NCBI GenBank assembly: GCA_039811865.1
Contig: JBDHZK010000062.1
Span: 1 to 15,587, forward strand
DNA: 15,587 bases
Direction: 5' to 3'
Origin: JBDHZK01 sp039811865
GTDB taxonomy: Bacteria; Actinomycetota; Actinomycetes; Propionibacteriales; Propionibacteriaceae
The notes under the pieces: generated by a model
Seen by the model: only the letters and a program-made list of their open reading frames with translations
What the model was told of the DNA's origin: nothing
Databases searched by the model: none
Position numbers and translations under genes: made by a program
Part shown: in pieces, positions 6,745 through 13,363 of the stretch
Layout: every line of letters begins with the position of its first letter
How positions within the stretch are numbered: the first letter of the stretch is position 1

Positions 6745-8079
6745 TCATCGGTCCGGGTCGGAGCGGGCCGACTCGTCGACATCGGCAGCGACGGGTGGAA
6801 GCGCGCGGCGAGGGGCCACCTGAGCGTCCACCAACTCGGGCTCGGCTAGGCGCTGAGCGATCGGATCGGCCGCCGAAGCGGCGATGGCTCGCTGCGGCAG
6901 CCGCTGCGGACGAGTCGGCGCCGCCGCAGCCGCCTTCTCCCGCTGCCTCGCGGCCAAGATCGGCGCTTCGGCGCGGGCCCAGGCGGCGTGCCGGGCCAGC
7001 CAGCCCAGGCAGATCGCCATGGGCAGATCGAGCAACACCTCGCCGAGGTTGAGTGCGCAGATCAGGATGGCCCCCAGGGAAGCCTCCAGCCAGGGGTTGC
7101 GCCAGCCCTTCGGAACGGTCGCGGCTCGGTAGGCCACGATGCCGACGATCAGTAGGAAGAGCGCGAGGGCGACGTAGCCGCCCTCGCAGATGAGGGCTTT
7201 GTAGGAGTCGTGGAAGAAGAATCGGAGTTCGTCGGTGAGGTTCACCATGGCCGAGCCAGGGCCGTGGCCGTACCACGGCATGTTCGTCAGCTTCGCATCG
7301 ACGGCCGCCTCGATCCGCAGGCGCAACTCGTCGCTGCCGACCCGCTCCTTGAAGATCCCGTAGTGCTTCAGCGCCTCCAGTTGCGGGACGACCAGCAGCC
7401 CGAGGAGGTAGACGCTGACGGCGCCAACTAGAACGTGCCAGCGGCGACCGATCAGCACCCAGAACAAGACGAAGGCGAGGGCGAGCAGGGTTGTGCGACT
7501 GAGCGTGAGGATGACCGCGGCCATCCCGACCAGCCCAACGGTCCATCGCCAAACCCGGTGAGTCGTCCCCGCCAGCGCCAGGGGCGTCAAGGTGGCGATC
7601 ATCATCCCGGCCTGGTTGGGATCACCCGCCAGGCCCGCCAGCCGGCCGCCGTAACCGCCTTGGGCGAACACCGATGGGGCGCTGGCGATCGCGGCGATCA
7701 CCACCCCGATACCCAGGGCCCGCGAAACGGTCCGTAGGTCGTATCGCTCCTGGGCGAAGGCCAGGAAGATCGCCACGTAAAGTGCCAGGTGCCCCATTCG
7801 CCTGACCCCGACGTCGCCGTTGGCCAATCCGGAATAGAGCAGAAACAGCCACAGCACCGCGAGCAATTGCAGGACGCCCGCCGTGCTTCTGAACCTGGGC
7901 GAGCGGGTGAACGCGAAGAAGAGGCTCACGATCGCCAGCGACTCGTTCAGCGGGTAGGGCCCGAACTGAAGGGTGGCGAATGGGATCGGGAGGAAACAGA
8001 CCAAGTCGGAGATGCGAGAACTCCGGTCGGTCGCCGGACGGGGATCGAGCTCGATCCCCCAGACGTTGCCGACAGCCAT
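6745..8079 (-). CDS. O-antigen ligase / polymerase-like membrane protein (WaaL/Wzy_C family)
   Basis: This 444-residue protein has about ten to eleven hydrophobic segments between residues 25 and 365. It fits the WaaL/Wzy superfamily, which transfers or polymerises undecaprenyl-linked glycan outside the membrane. Family-like marks are GRLAGLAGDPNQAGMM (145-160), TLSRTTLLALAFV (192-204) and, after a long loop (about 231-295), HDSYKALICEGGYVAL (290-305), with the conserved histidine-containing element of the ligase fold. Because a Gram-positive cell has no lipid A acceptor, a polymerase role, or transfer to another surface acceptor, is more likely than classical ligation. The C-terminus (about 363-444) is a hydrophilic tail rich in Ala, Arg and Pro, probably cytoplasmic and disordered. 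The ATG at 8079 is preceded by GAGAGGA at good distance. It stands alone between two gaps of 94 and 176 bases. Confidence 0.85.
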   Translation of the reverse strand: MAVGNVWGIELDPRPATDRSSRISDLVCFLPIPFATLQFGPYPLNESLAIVSLFFAFTRSPRFRSTAGVLQLLAVLWLFLLYSGLANGDVGVRRMGHLALYVAIFLAFAQERYDLRTVSRALGIGVVIAAIASAPSVFAQGGYGGRLAGLAGDPNQAGMMIATLTPLALAGTTHRVWRWTVGLVGMAAVILTLSRTTLLALAFVLFWVLIGRRWHVLVGAVSVYLLGLLVVPQLEALKHYGIFKERVGSDELRLRIEAAVDAKLTNMPWYGHGPGSAMVNLTDELRFFFHDSYKALICEGGYVALALFLLIVGIVAYRAATVPKGWRNPWLEASLGAILICALNLGEVLLDLPMAICLGWLARHAAWARAEAPILAARQREKAAAAAPTRPQRLPQRAIAASAADPIAQRLAEPELVDAQVAPRRALPPVAADVDESARSDPDR

Positions 8080-8105
8080 CGCGTCCTCTCCCCGGTGCGG
8101 GCGTC

Positions 8106-8111
8106 ATTCTA
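8106..8111 (-). promoter_or_regulatory. Candidate -10 box for the O-antigen ligase-like gene
   Basis: In the 94-base gap upstream of the gene, the minus strand reads TAGAAT at 8111-8106, five of six bases of the -10 consensus. Transcription from about 8099 would give a 20-base leader that still includes the GGGGAGAGGA ribosome binding site. No good -35 was found at the expected distance, so this may be a promoter with a weak -35 or chance. Confidence 0.35.
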
Positions 8112-8173
8112 CGGGCCCGGGCGTGTCCCTCGCCGCCGGAAGGGCCATGGCAGGCGGCTGGCGCGGTCGAAGG

Positions 8174-9187
8174 CTAGTCGAGGTCGGCCAGAACCCCGCG
8201 CAGGGCGGCCAGCCCGGCGGCGGGGGAGAACATCGCTTCCCACCTCATCCTGGCCGCCTCAATGGTGGACGGGGGGTATTCGGTCGCCGCCATGATCGCC
8301 TGCGCCAAGGCGTCGACGTCGCCGGCCGACACCACGTAGGGGTGATTCGGGCCCACCACCTCCGGCAACGCGCCCGCGTCGCTGACCACGAACGGGATGC
8401 CGCAGGCCATCGCCTCCGCGGCGACCAGCCCGAACGACTCGGGGCCAAGCGAGGGGAACGCGGCGACGTCGACCCGGCCGAAGAACTCCGTTGGCTTGAG
8501 CCAACCCGGGCGATCAACCAAGCCGGTCAGGCCGGCCAACGCATCGTCGAGCTCAGCTCGCTCGCGGGGAGTGGTGAAGGTCGGTTCGCCGCCCAACACC
8601 AAGCGGACGCTGCCGGGGTCGGCGGCATCGAGCCGCTCGATCGCTTGGAGCAGCCCCAAGATCCCCTTCTCCGGAGCCAACCGGCCGAGGAAGCCGACCC
8701 GCAGCGGGCGAGATGGGCTGGGCGGCGGCAGTTGGACGAACTCGGAGGTCCAGTTGGGCAGCACCAGCGCCCCCCGGATCTGCCTGGCCAGGAAGGCAGA
8801 AGGGACGACGACGCGGCGGGCCCCGAGACGAGCGGCGGCAACCGCGATCCGCCCACGCGGCGACACCGCCCGGTGCAGATGCAGCACCCGGTTTGGCAGC
8901 CCGGCGGTAGCCAGACCCGGCAGCAGGCCGTTGCACCAGAGGAGGTGGCGGCGGTGCCGCAACCGCCAGCGGCGCAGTTGCCAGGCATAGTCACGGCGTC
9001 CTGAGTTCGGGAGGACGACGACCTCATGGCCCGCCGCGAGTGCCGCAGCCGCGGCGTCGCCGGGGTTTGCCGGGGCGAGGACGCCAACGCGCCAGCCGAT
9101 CGTCCGGGCCGCCTCGGCCAGGTGCAGCAGCATCACCTCGCCGCCGCCCATGCCGCCGTTCGCTGCCGCGAACCAGACCTCACCCAT
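8174..9187 (-). CDS. Glycosyltransferase family 4 protein
   Basis: This GT-B glycosyltransferase of 337 residues is probably cytoplasmic or peripheral on the membrane. The N-terminal acceptor domain opens with a glycine-rich loop (GGMGGGEVMLLHLA, 11-24). The donor domain has VGFLGRLAPEKGI (164-176) and the E-x7-E motif in PESFGLVAAEAMACGIPF (249-266, with E250 and E258), followed by DAGALPEVVG (270-279). These residues bind the nucleotide-sugar donor, so the enzyme looks functional. The acceptor half (about 1-150) is rather short and Ala/Arg-rich. Its ATG overlaps the stop of the preceding glycosyltransferase by 8 bases (9180-9187) with no clear ribosome binding site of its own, implying translational coupling. 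The donor sugar cannot be told. CMP-sugars are not usual GT4 donors, so it is unlikely to use the CMP-nonulosonic acid made by the first genes of this block. Confidence 0.9.
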   Translation of the reverse strand: MGEVWFAAANGGMGGGEVMLLHLAEAARTIGWRVGVLAPANPGDAAAAALAAGHEVVVLPNSGRRDYAWQLRRWRLRHRRHLLWCNGLLPGLATAGLPNRVLHLHRAVSPRGRIAVAAARLGARRVVVPSAFLARQIRGALVLPNWTSEFVQLPPPSPSRPLRVGFLGRLAPEKGILGLLQAIERLDAADPGSVRLVLGGEPTFTTPRERAELDDALAGLTGLVDRPGWLKPTEFFGRVDVAAFPSLGPESFGLVAAEAMACGIPFVVSDAGALPEVVGPNHPYVVSAGDVDALAQAIMAATEYPPSTIEAARMRWEAMFSPAAGLAALRGVLADLD

Positions 9188-10253
9188 GGCGCAGCCCGCG
9201 ATAGACGTCGGCGATGGCAGCGGTCATGTCGCTGCGCGACGGCCAGCCGGCGCGCAGCCTCGGGCGCGCGTCCAGGTGCAACCCCTGAACCTCCAGGGCG
9301 GCCGCCACGGCAGCCGTGTCATCGGCGTCCACCAGGCAGCGAGGGGGCAGGATCTCCGGGTTGCCGCCGACGCCGGTGGCGACGACTCCCACCCCCGCGC
9401 TCAGCGCGTCCAGCAGGGTGTAGGAGCAGTTCTCCCAATGGGACAGCTGCGCCAGCACGTCCGATTCGGCCAGCAGTTCGGCCCCGTCGACGAAGCCGGC
9501 GAAGTGAATCCCGGCCGGGCCGAGGCGGGCGGACTGGGCGCGCAACTCGGCGTCGAGCGGGCCCGAACCCGCGATCGTCAGGGAGGCCTTGGGGTGTGCG
9601 GTGCGCAGCAGGGCGAAGGCGTCGAGGAGCCGGTCGATCCGCTTCTCGGGAGCGAGGCGAGAAACCGAGGCGATCCGTAGCCCCGGGGCACGGACGGGCC
9701 CGACCGGCGGATCGATACCGTTCAGGACGACGCTGATCGCCAGTCGCCGCCCCCACTTGGCGTGCATCGCGTCGGCGGTGGCCTGCGCGACCGCGATCAA
9801 GGCGTCGAAGCGGGCAATGCGCGCCTGGTGGGCGACCGCCATCACGCGCGACCTGACCGGATTGCCGTGGTAGACCAGATCGTCGGCCGCGATCCCGTGC
9901 TCGGACGACACCAGGCGCACGGGTTGTCCCACGGTGCCCACCGCGGCGGCGAAGTCGGCGAACGCCAGGTGCGAGTGGACGACGGCGGGACGGAGCCGAT
10001 CGATCACCCGCCTGAGGGCGGACGCGGAGGAGCGCAGCCCCACAGCGGGCCCGAACGGGGGCGTCAAGACGGCCGCGCCTTGCGCTCCGAGCCGCTGCGC
10101 CAACGCGCCCGAAGGGCACAGCGTCACCATCCGCCAACCCGGGATGCCGACCGCCGCGGCGTCCAGGACATGTCGGGCGACCCCGCCCAAGTCGGGCACC
10201 GGGACGACCCACAAAGCGATGGGTTCGTGCGCGGGCGGCGAACTCAGAACCAT
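9180..10253 (-). CDS. Glycosyltransferase family 4 protein with a Glu-to-Asp change in the donor motif
   Basis: This GT-B glycosyltransferase has 357 residues from the ATG at 10253, preceded by GGAGAA. The open frame extends further upstream, but there it is antisense-like shadow within the NeuB fusion gene. Motifs are VPDLGGVARHVL (19-30) in the acceptor domain, VVHSHLAFAD (91-100), LNGID (177-181), SRLAPEKRIDRLL (198-210), and the donor region SHWENCSYTLLDALSAGV (271-288) followed by GGNPEIL. In the E-x7-E motif the first Glu is E274 and the second position is D282, a conservative change seen in some GT4 members; the enzyme is probably active. It overlaps the stop of the NeuB fusion by 10 bases and the next glycosyltransferase by 8, so these genes form one tightly coupled operon. 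Donor and acceptor are unknown. Confidence 0.9.
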   Translation of the reverse strand: MVLSSPPAHEPIALWVVPVPDLGGVARHVLDAAAVGIPGWRMVTLCPSGALAQRLGAQGAAVLTPPFGPAVGLRSSASALRRVIDRLRPAVVHSHLAFADFAAAVGTVGQPVRLVSSEHGIAADDLVYHGNPVRSRVMAVAHQARIARFDALIAVAQATADAMHAKWGRRLAISVVLNGIDPPVGPVRAPGLRIASVSRLAPEKRIDRLLDAFALLRTAHPKASLTIAGSGPLDAELRAQSARLGPAGIHFAGFVDGAELLAESDVLAQLSHWENCSYTLLDALSAGVGVVATGVGGNPEILPPRCLVDADDTAAVAAALEVQGLHLDARPRLRAGWPSRSDMTAAIADVYRGLRHG

Positions 10254-12490
10254 TTCTCCAACCGGTCCAAGGCAGTCCAAAAGCCCTCGCCGTTGTTCAC
10301 GTGGCCCTGCCAGATCTCGGGGATGAAGCTGGCCGATGGCGCCAGCCGGTCGAGTTGGACGGCGAGCGCCGCCCAATCGATTTCGCCCTCGCCGATCTGG
10401 ACGCCCTCGCCGTCCACGCCGACCGAATCGACCAGGTGCAGGTGCTGCGCGTGCGGCGCCAGGAGTTCGACGTACTCGGAGAAGGGACGTTTGGCGTAGT
10501 TGGCGGCGAGTTTGGAGTGTGAGATGTCGAGGCACAGGCTGCGCTGGTGCGCGGCGGCGAATGCCGCGGTGTCCTCGGCCCGAACGAACAGGTTGCAGAA
10601 CAGTTGACCGCCCATGTACCAGGGGAAGGGCGGCAGCGTCTGCGCGCACAGCCGCACGCCCGCGTCGTCCACCCTGGCCAGCCCTTCGGCGACCCGTTGG
10701 TACATCCGCCCGATCTCCTCGGGCGGCGCGAAGGCGTCCTTGGTGAATCCGCCGAGGCTGGCGATGATCACCGGGTCGACCGGGCAGTCGAAGTAGCGCC
10801 GCATGGCGCGGGTGATGTCGACGACGCGCTGCAACTCGGCGATGGAGCGTTCCCAGTGGTCGTCGTCGAAGGACGCCAGGTTCAGCAGGAAGTCGCCGGA
10901 AAACAGGTCCGGGGAGTGGGTGGTGTAGAACATCGACAGCTTCGCGTCGAAGACCGTGCCCAACTCGATCTCCAGATCGGCGTAGCTGAAGTGGAACTCC
11001 AGGAAGTCCGGCGTCGAGTCCTCCAGCAGGCGAGGGAAGTCGTGGTAGCGGACCGGCAGGCCCCAGGGCCGGCGAAAGGTGTAGTCGCGGCCGCGGGCGA
11101 CATCGTCGGAAAGGTCCGTGGCATAGAAGAAGTCGCCGGCGTCGATCGGCCGGCGCGCGGTGCGGCCCACCAGCTTGGTCAGGGAGTTGGGCTGCAGGCC
11201 GCGTCCAGGCGACTTGATCGCTACCCAGTCGGCGCCGATCACGTCTCCGGGCTCGATGCGGCGGGCGGCGACCAGGGACTTGGCGAGGTTGACCCGGTTC
11301 ATCATCTCGCCGGTGGAGACGACGCGGGGCGCTGCCGTGCCGAGCGCCTCCTCGACCTCGCGGATCCGCCGCACCATGGTGGCGAACTCGTCGGGAAGCA
11401 GGCTGACCTTGTGGTCGTTACCCTCCATCGATCGGTCCAGCGTGAAGTGCTTCTCGATGATCCTGGCACCCCGAGCCACCGCCGCGATCGGCACGTGGTA
11501 GCCGCGCTCGTGGCCGGAGTAGCCGACCGGACACTGCCCGATCTCGGCCAGCCGGTCGAGATAGGCGAGGTTTACGTCCTTGAACGGCGCCGGGTAGGTC
11601 GACTGGCAGTGCAGCAGCGCGAAGGGCGTCCCGGTCGTGCGCAGCAGGTCGACCGAAGCCACGATTTCTTCCTCGGTCGCCATGCCGGTGGAGACGATCA
11701 TCGGCAGGCGGTAGCGCGCCGCGTCGCTGAGCAACATGTGGTTGGTCAGGTCGGCCGAGGCGATTTTCAGGGCCGGGACGCCGTAGTCGAACAGTGCCTT
11801 GACGCTCGGGGAATCCCAAGGCGTGCACAAGACGTCGATGTCGCGGGCCGCGCAGTGATCGAACACCTTGAACAGTTCTGCGGCGGGCAACGAGAAGCGG
11901 GAAAGCAGGTCGAGGGTGTACTGGGGCCCCAGGTCCTCGCCCTGGCCGAGGCTTGCCGCGTCGTTGCGGTAGAGCGCGTCGAGGTCGCGCAACTGGAACT
12001 TCACGACGTCCGCGCCGGCTTCGGCGGCGAGGTCGACCAGCCGCCGGGCCAGATCGACCGAGCCGTTGTGGTTGATGCCGATCTCGGCGATGGTGAGGGT
12101 GGGGTGGCCGGGCCCGACCTCGTGGCGTCCGATGCGCAGCCTGGTGGAGCCCTGGACGGCGATCGCGATCAGGTGCCCACGTACGTCGGTGAGCGGAATG
12201 CGATCGACGCCCTGGCGAAACAGGGCCGAGATGGTTGCCGTCGGGGCGTCGGTCCGGGCGCTGATCACGCTGGTGTTGGCGATCTCGATGGCCGGCTGCG
12301 ACAAGTCGATATCGGCCTGGGTGACGACCCAGCGGCGGAAATCGCCGTCCGAGATGGCGCCCTTGAGGACGCCGTGATCGTCCACGCAGAAGATCAGCCG
12401 CGCCTTGTTGGCGCTGATCTTCTGCAGGGCGACCAGGATCGAGTCCTCGGCGAAGACGACGTACGGGGTGATCTGGCGATCGATGATCAT
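10244..12490 (-). CDS. Four-domain nonulosonic acid synthase: CBS pair, NeuB, SAF and xylose isomerase-like TIM barrel
   Basis: This is a 748-residue fusion, about twice the usual NeuB length (about 340-350). Residues 1-125 resemble a CBS pair (AEDSILVALQKI and LKGAISDGDFRRW, then a second copy ending RGHLIAIA). Residues 130-385 are a NeuB domain: IAEIGINHNG (134-143), KFQ (164-166), HCQSTYP (294-300), GYSGHE (323-328) and EKHFTLDR (346-353). H327 and H348 correspond to the metal-binding histidines. NeuB enzymes condense phosphoenolpyruvate with a hexose derivative to give a nine-carbon acid. Residues 401-460 are a SAF (antifreeze-like) domain. Residues 463-748 look like a xylose isomerase/AP endonuclease-type TIM barrel: EFHFSY (498-503), CLDISHSKL (653-661), HLHLVDSV (683-690) and PEIW (724-727), consistent with His/Asp/Glu metal ligands. 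The barrel may make or epimerise the NeuB substrate, and the CBS pair may sense a nucleotide; both are inference. The start overlaps the neuA stop as ATGA. Confidence 0.9.
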   Translation of the reverse strand: MIIDRQITPYVVFAEDSILVALQKISANKARLIFCVDDHGVLKGAISDGDFRRWVVTQADIDLSQPAIEIANTSVISARTDAPTATISALFRQGVDRIPLTDVRGHLIAIAVQGSTRLRIGRHEVGPGHPTLTIAEIGINHNGSVDLARRLVDLAAEAGADVVKFQLRDLDALYRNDAASLGQGEDLGPQYTLDLLSRFSLPAAELFKVFDHCAARDIDVLCTPWDSPSVKALFDYGVPALKIASADLTNHMLLSDAARYRLPMIVSTGMATEEEIVASVDLLRTTGTPFALLHCQSTYPAPFKDVNLAYLDRLAEIGQCPVGYSGHERGYHVPIAAVARGARIIEKHFTLDRSMEGNDHKVSLLPDEFATMVRRIREVEEALGTAAPRVVSTGEMMNRVNLAKSLVAARRIEPGDVIGADWVAIKSPGRGLQPNSLTKLVGRTARRPIDAGDFFYATDLSDDVARGRDYTFRRPWGLPVRYHDFPRLLEDSTPDFLEFHFSYADLEIELGTVFDAKLSMFYTTHSPDLFSGDFLLNLASFDDDHWERSIAELQRVVDITRAMRRYFDCPVDPVIIASLGGFTKDAFAPPEEIGRMYQRVAEGLARVDDAGVRLCAQTLPPFPWYMGGQLFCNLFVRAEDTAAFAAAHQRSLCLDISHSKLAANYAKRPFSEYVELLAPHAQHLHLVDSVGVDGEGVQIGEGEIDWAALAVQLDRLAPSASFIPEIWQGHVNNGEGFWTALDRLEKWF

Positions 12491-13215
12491 GCGCGCTCGG
12501 TTCTCGGTTCCAGGTTCAGCAGGGTTTGCTCGGCCAAGGCCAACTCGGCCGGGGTATCGACGTCGATGCCCTCGATCTCGTCCATGACGAACAGCGCGAT
12601 GTCGCCGCCCAGCCGGTTGTGCTCGCGCCGGTAGACGTCGGTCTTGGTGAGGTAGAGCGAGCCCGTCTCCCGGTAGAAGAGCTGCTCGGGGCGCAGCTCC
12701 TGGCGCCTGGGACGGTCGCGGAAGTCGTATTCGGACGTCACGGACGCTCCGGCTCGCCAAAAGAAGGGCGCCTGGGCGACCACACCCACCATCGAGTCGG
12801 CCGCGCTCATCGCGAACTCGGCCATGGCGCGCCGCAGCGTCCCCGGCAGGCGGACCGGCGAGGTCGCCTGCAGCAGCATGACGCGCTCGAACTCGCGTCC
12901 GTCCCGGCCCAGTTCGGCGATCGCGTGCTCCACCACGGGCTCGGTTGGCGTGGTGTCTCGCGCCAAGTCGCTGGGCCGCTGAATGACATGTGCTCCGAGT
13001 CCGGCGGCCACGGCGGCGATCTCGTCGTCCTCGGTCGAGACGGCCACGACGGCGTCCGCCAGGGTGAGCGCCTGGCCGATCGTCCAGCCGATCAGTGGAC
13101 GCCCCGCAACCGGCATCAGGTTCTTGCGCGGGATGCCCTTCGAGCCGCCGCGGGCCGGGATCAGGACCAGCGTGGCGACGGCCGCGCTCTGATCGGAGGG
13201 CGCGGCGCTGATCAC
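12487..13215 (-). CDS. neuA: Acylneuraminate (nonulosonate) cytidylyltransferase
   Basis: This 242-residue cytoplasmic enzyme is predicted to activate a nonulosonic acid with CTP, giving the CMP-sugar and pyrophosphate. Visible motifs are the CTP-binding IPARGGSKGIPRKNL (19-33), LLQATSPVR (114-122), RETGSLYL (182-189) and GIDVDTPAELALAE (216-229), where D218 and D220 fit the metal-binding aspartates. The sequence cannot tell neuraminic, legionaminic, pseudaminic or another acid apart. The family domain begins near residue 15. The GTG at 13215 is the nearest in-frame start upstream of the domain; a longer frame reaching 13506 runs into the neighbouring protease gene on the other strand and is rejected. 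A -10-like TATCGT ends six bases before the GTG, suggesting a leaderless transcript. The gene overlaps the NeuB fusion (ATGA), so product and consumer are made together. Confidence 0.9.
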   Translation of the reverse strand: MISAAPSDQSAAVATLVLIPARGGSKGIPRKNLMPVAGRPLIGWTIGQALTLADAVVAVSTEDDEIAAVAAGLGAHVIQRPSDLARDTTPTEPVVEHAIAELGRDGREFERVMLLQATSPVRLPGTLRRAMAEFAMSAADSMVGVVAQAPFFWRAGASVTSEYDFRDRPRRQELRPEQLFYRETGSLYLTKTDVYRREHNRLGGDIALFVMDEIEGIDVDTPAELALAEQTLLNLEPRTERA

Positions 13216-13221
13216 GGCGTC

Positions 13222-13246
13222 ACGATACTCCCGGCGGCGCGCCGCC
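13222..13246 (-). promoter_or_regulatory. Candidate leaderless promoter with internal palindrome upstream of neuA
   Basis: On the minus strand TATCGT (13227-13222) is followed by six bases and then the GTG at 13215. That is the spacing at which a transcript would begin on the start codon itself. Immediately upstream, 13233-13246 is a perfect 14-base palindrome, GGCGGCGCGCCGCC, lying where the spacer between -35 and -10 would be and so a candidate operator. The -35 is poorly matched. GGGAG (13232-13228) could alternatively be a distant ribosome binding site. Confidence 0.35.
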
Positions 13247-13274
13247 AAGCGAACCCGGCTAGGGCGAAGCGGCT

Positions 13275-13301
13275 GCACGCCGGACACGGGCGCCGGCGTG
13301 C
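13275..13301. repeat. Perfect 9-base inverted repeat in the divergent neuA/protease promoter region
   Basis: GCACGCCGG (13275-13283) and CCGGCGTGC (13293-13301) are exact inverted copies separated by nine bases. The repeat lies between divergent start codons, so a terminator role is unlikely and no T-tract follows. It may bind a regulator of one or both genes, or form a hairpin, or be chance in GC-rich DNA. Confidence 0.4.
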
Positions 13302-13335
13302 GGACGGCGTCCCCGGGGCCACCCAACGCCGATGT

Positions 13336-13358
13336 TAGGTTCCCAAGGAACAAGGGAG
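13336..13358 (+). promoter_or_regulatory. Candidate -10 box and ribosome binding site of the subtilase gene
   Basis: TAGGTT at 13336-13341 fits TANNNT, with no clear -35 in the GC-rich stretch upstream. GGGAG at 13354-13358 (within AAGGGAGAA) lies five bases before the ATG at 13364 and strongly supports that start. The predicted transcript start near 13348 would leave a leader of about 16 bases. Confidence 0.4.
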
Positions 13359-13363
13359 AACTA

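Noticed and set aside
9180..10649. Longer version of the GT4 gene starting at 10649
   Set aside because: The extension lies within the coding region of the NeuB fusion in another frame and has no GT features. The ATG at 10253 with GGAGAA upstream fits the usual GT4 start.
10547..12634. Plus-strand open frame of 695 codons opposite the NeuB fusion
   Set aside because: It is an antisense shadow produced by high GC codon use; the opposite strand carries a protein with clear family motifs, while this translation shows none and is dominated by Arg, Gly, Asp, Val and Gln.
13233..13318. Terminator for either gene in the neuA/protease gap
   Set aside because: The gap lies between two 5' ends, so no transcript from these genes should end there. 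The inverted repeats also lack T-runs.
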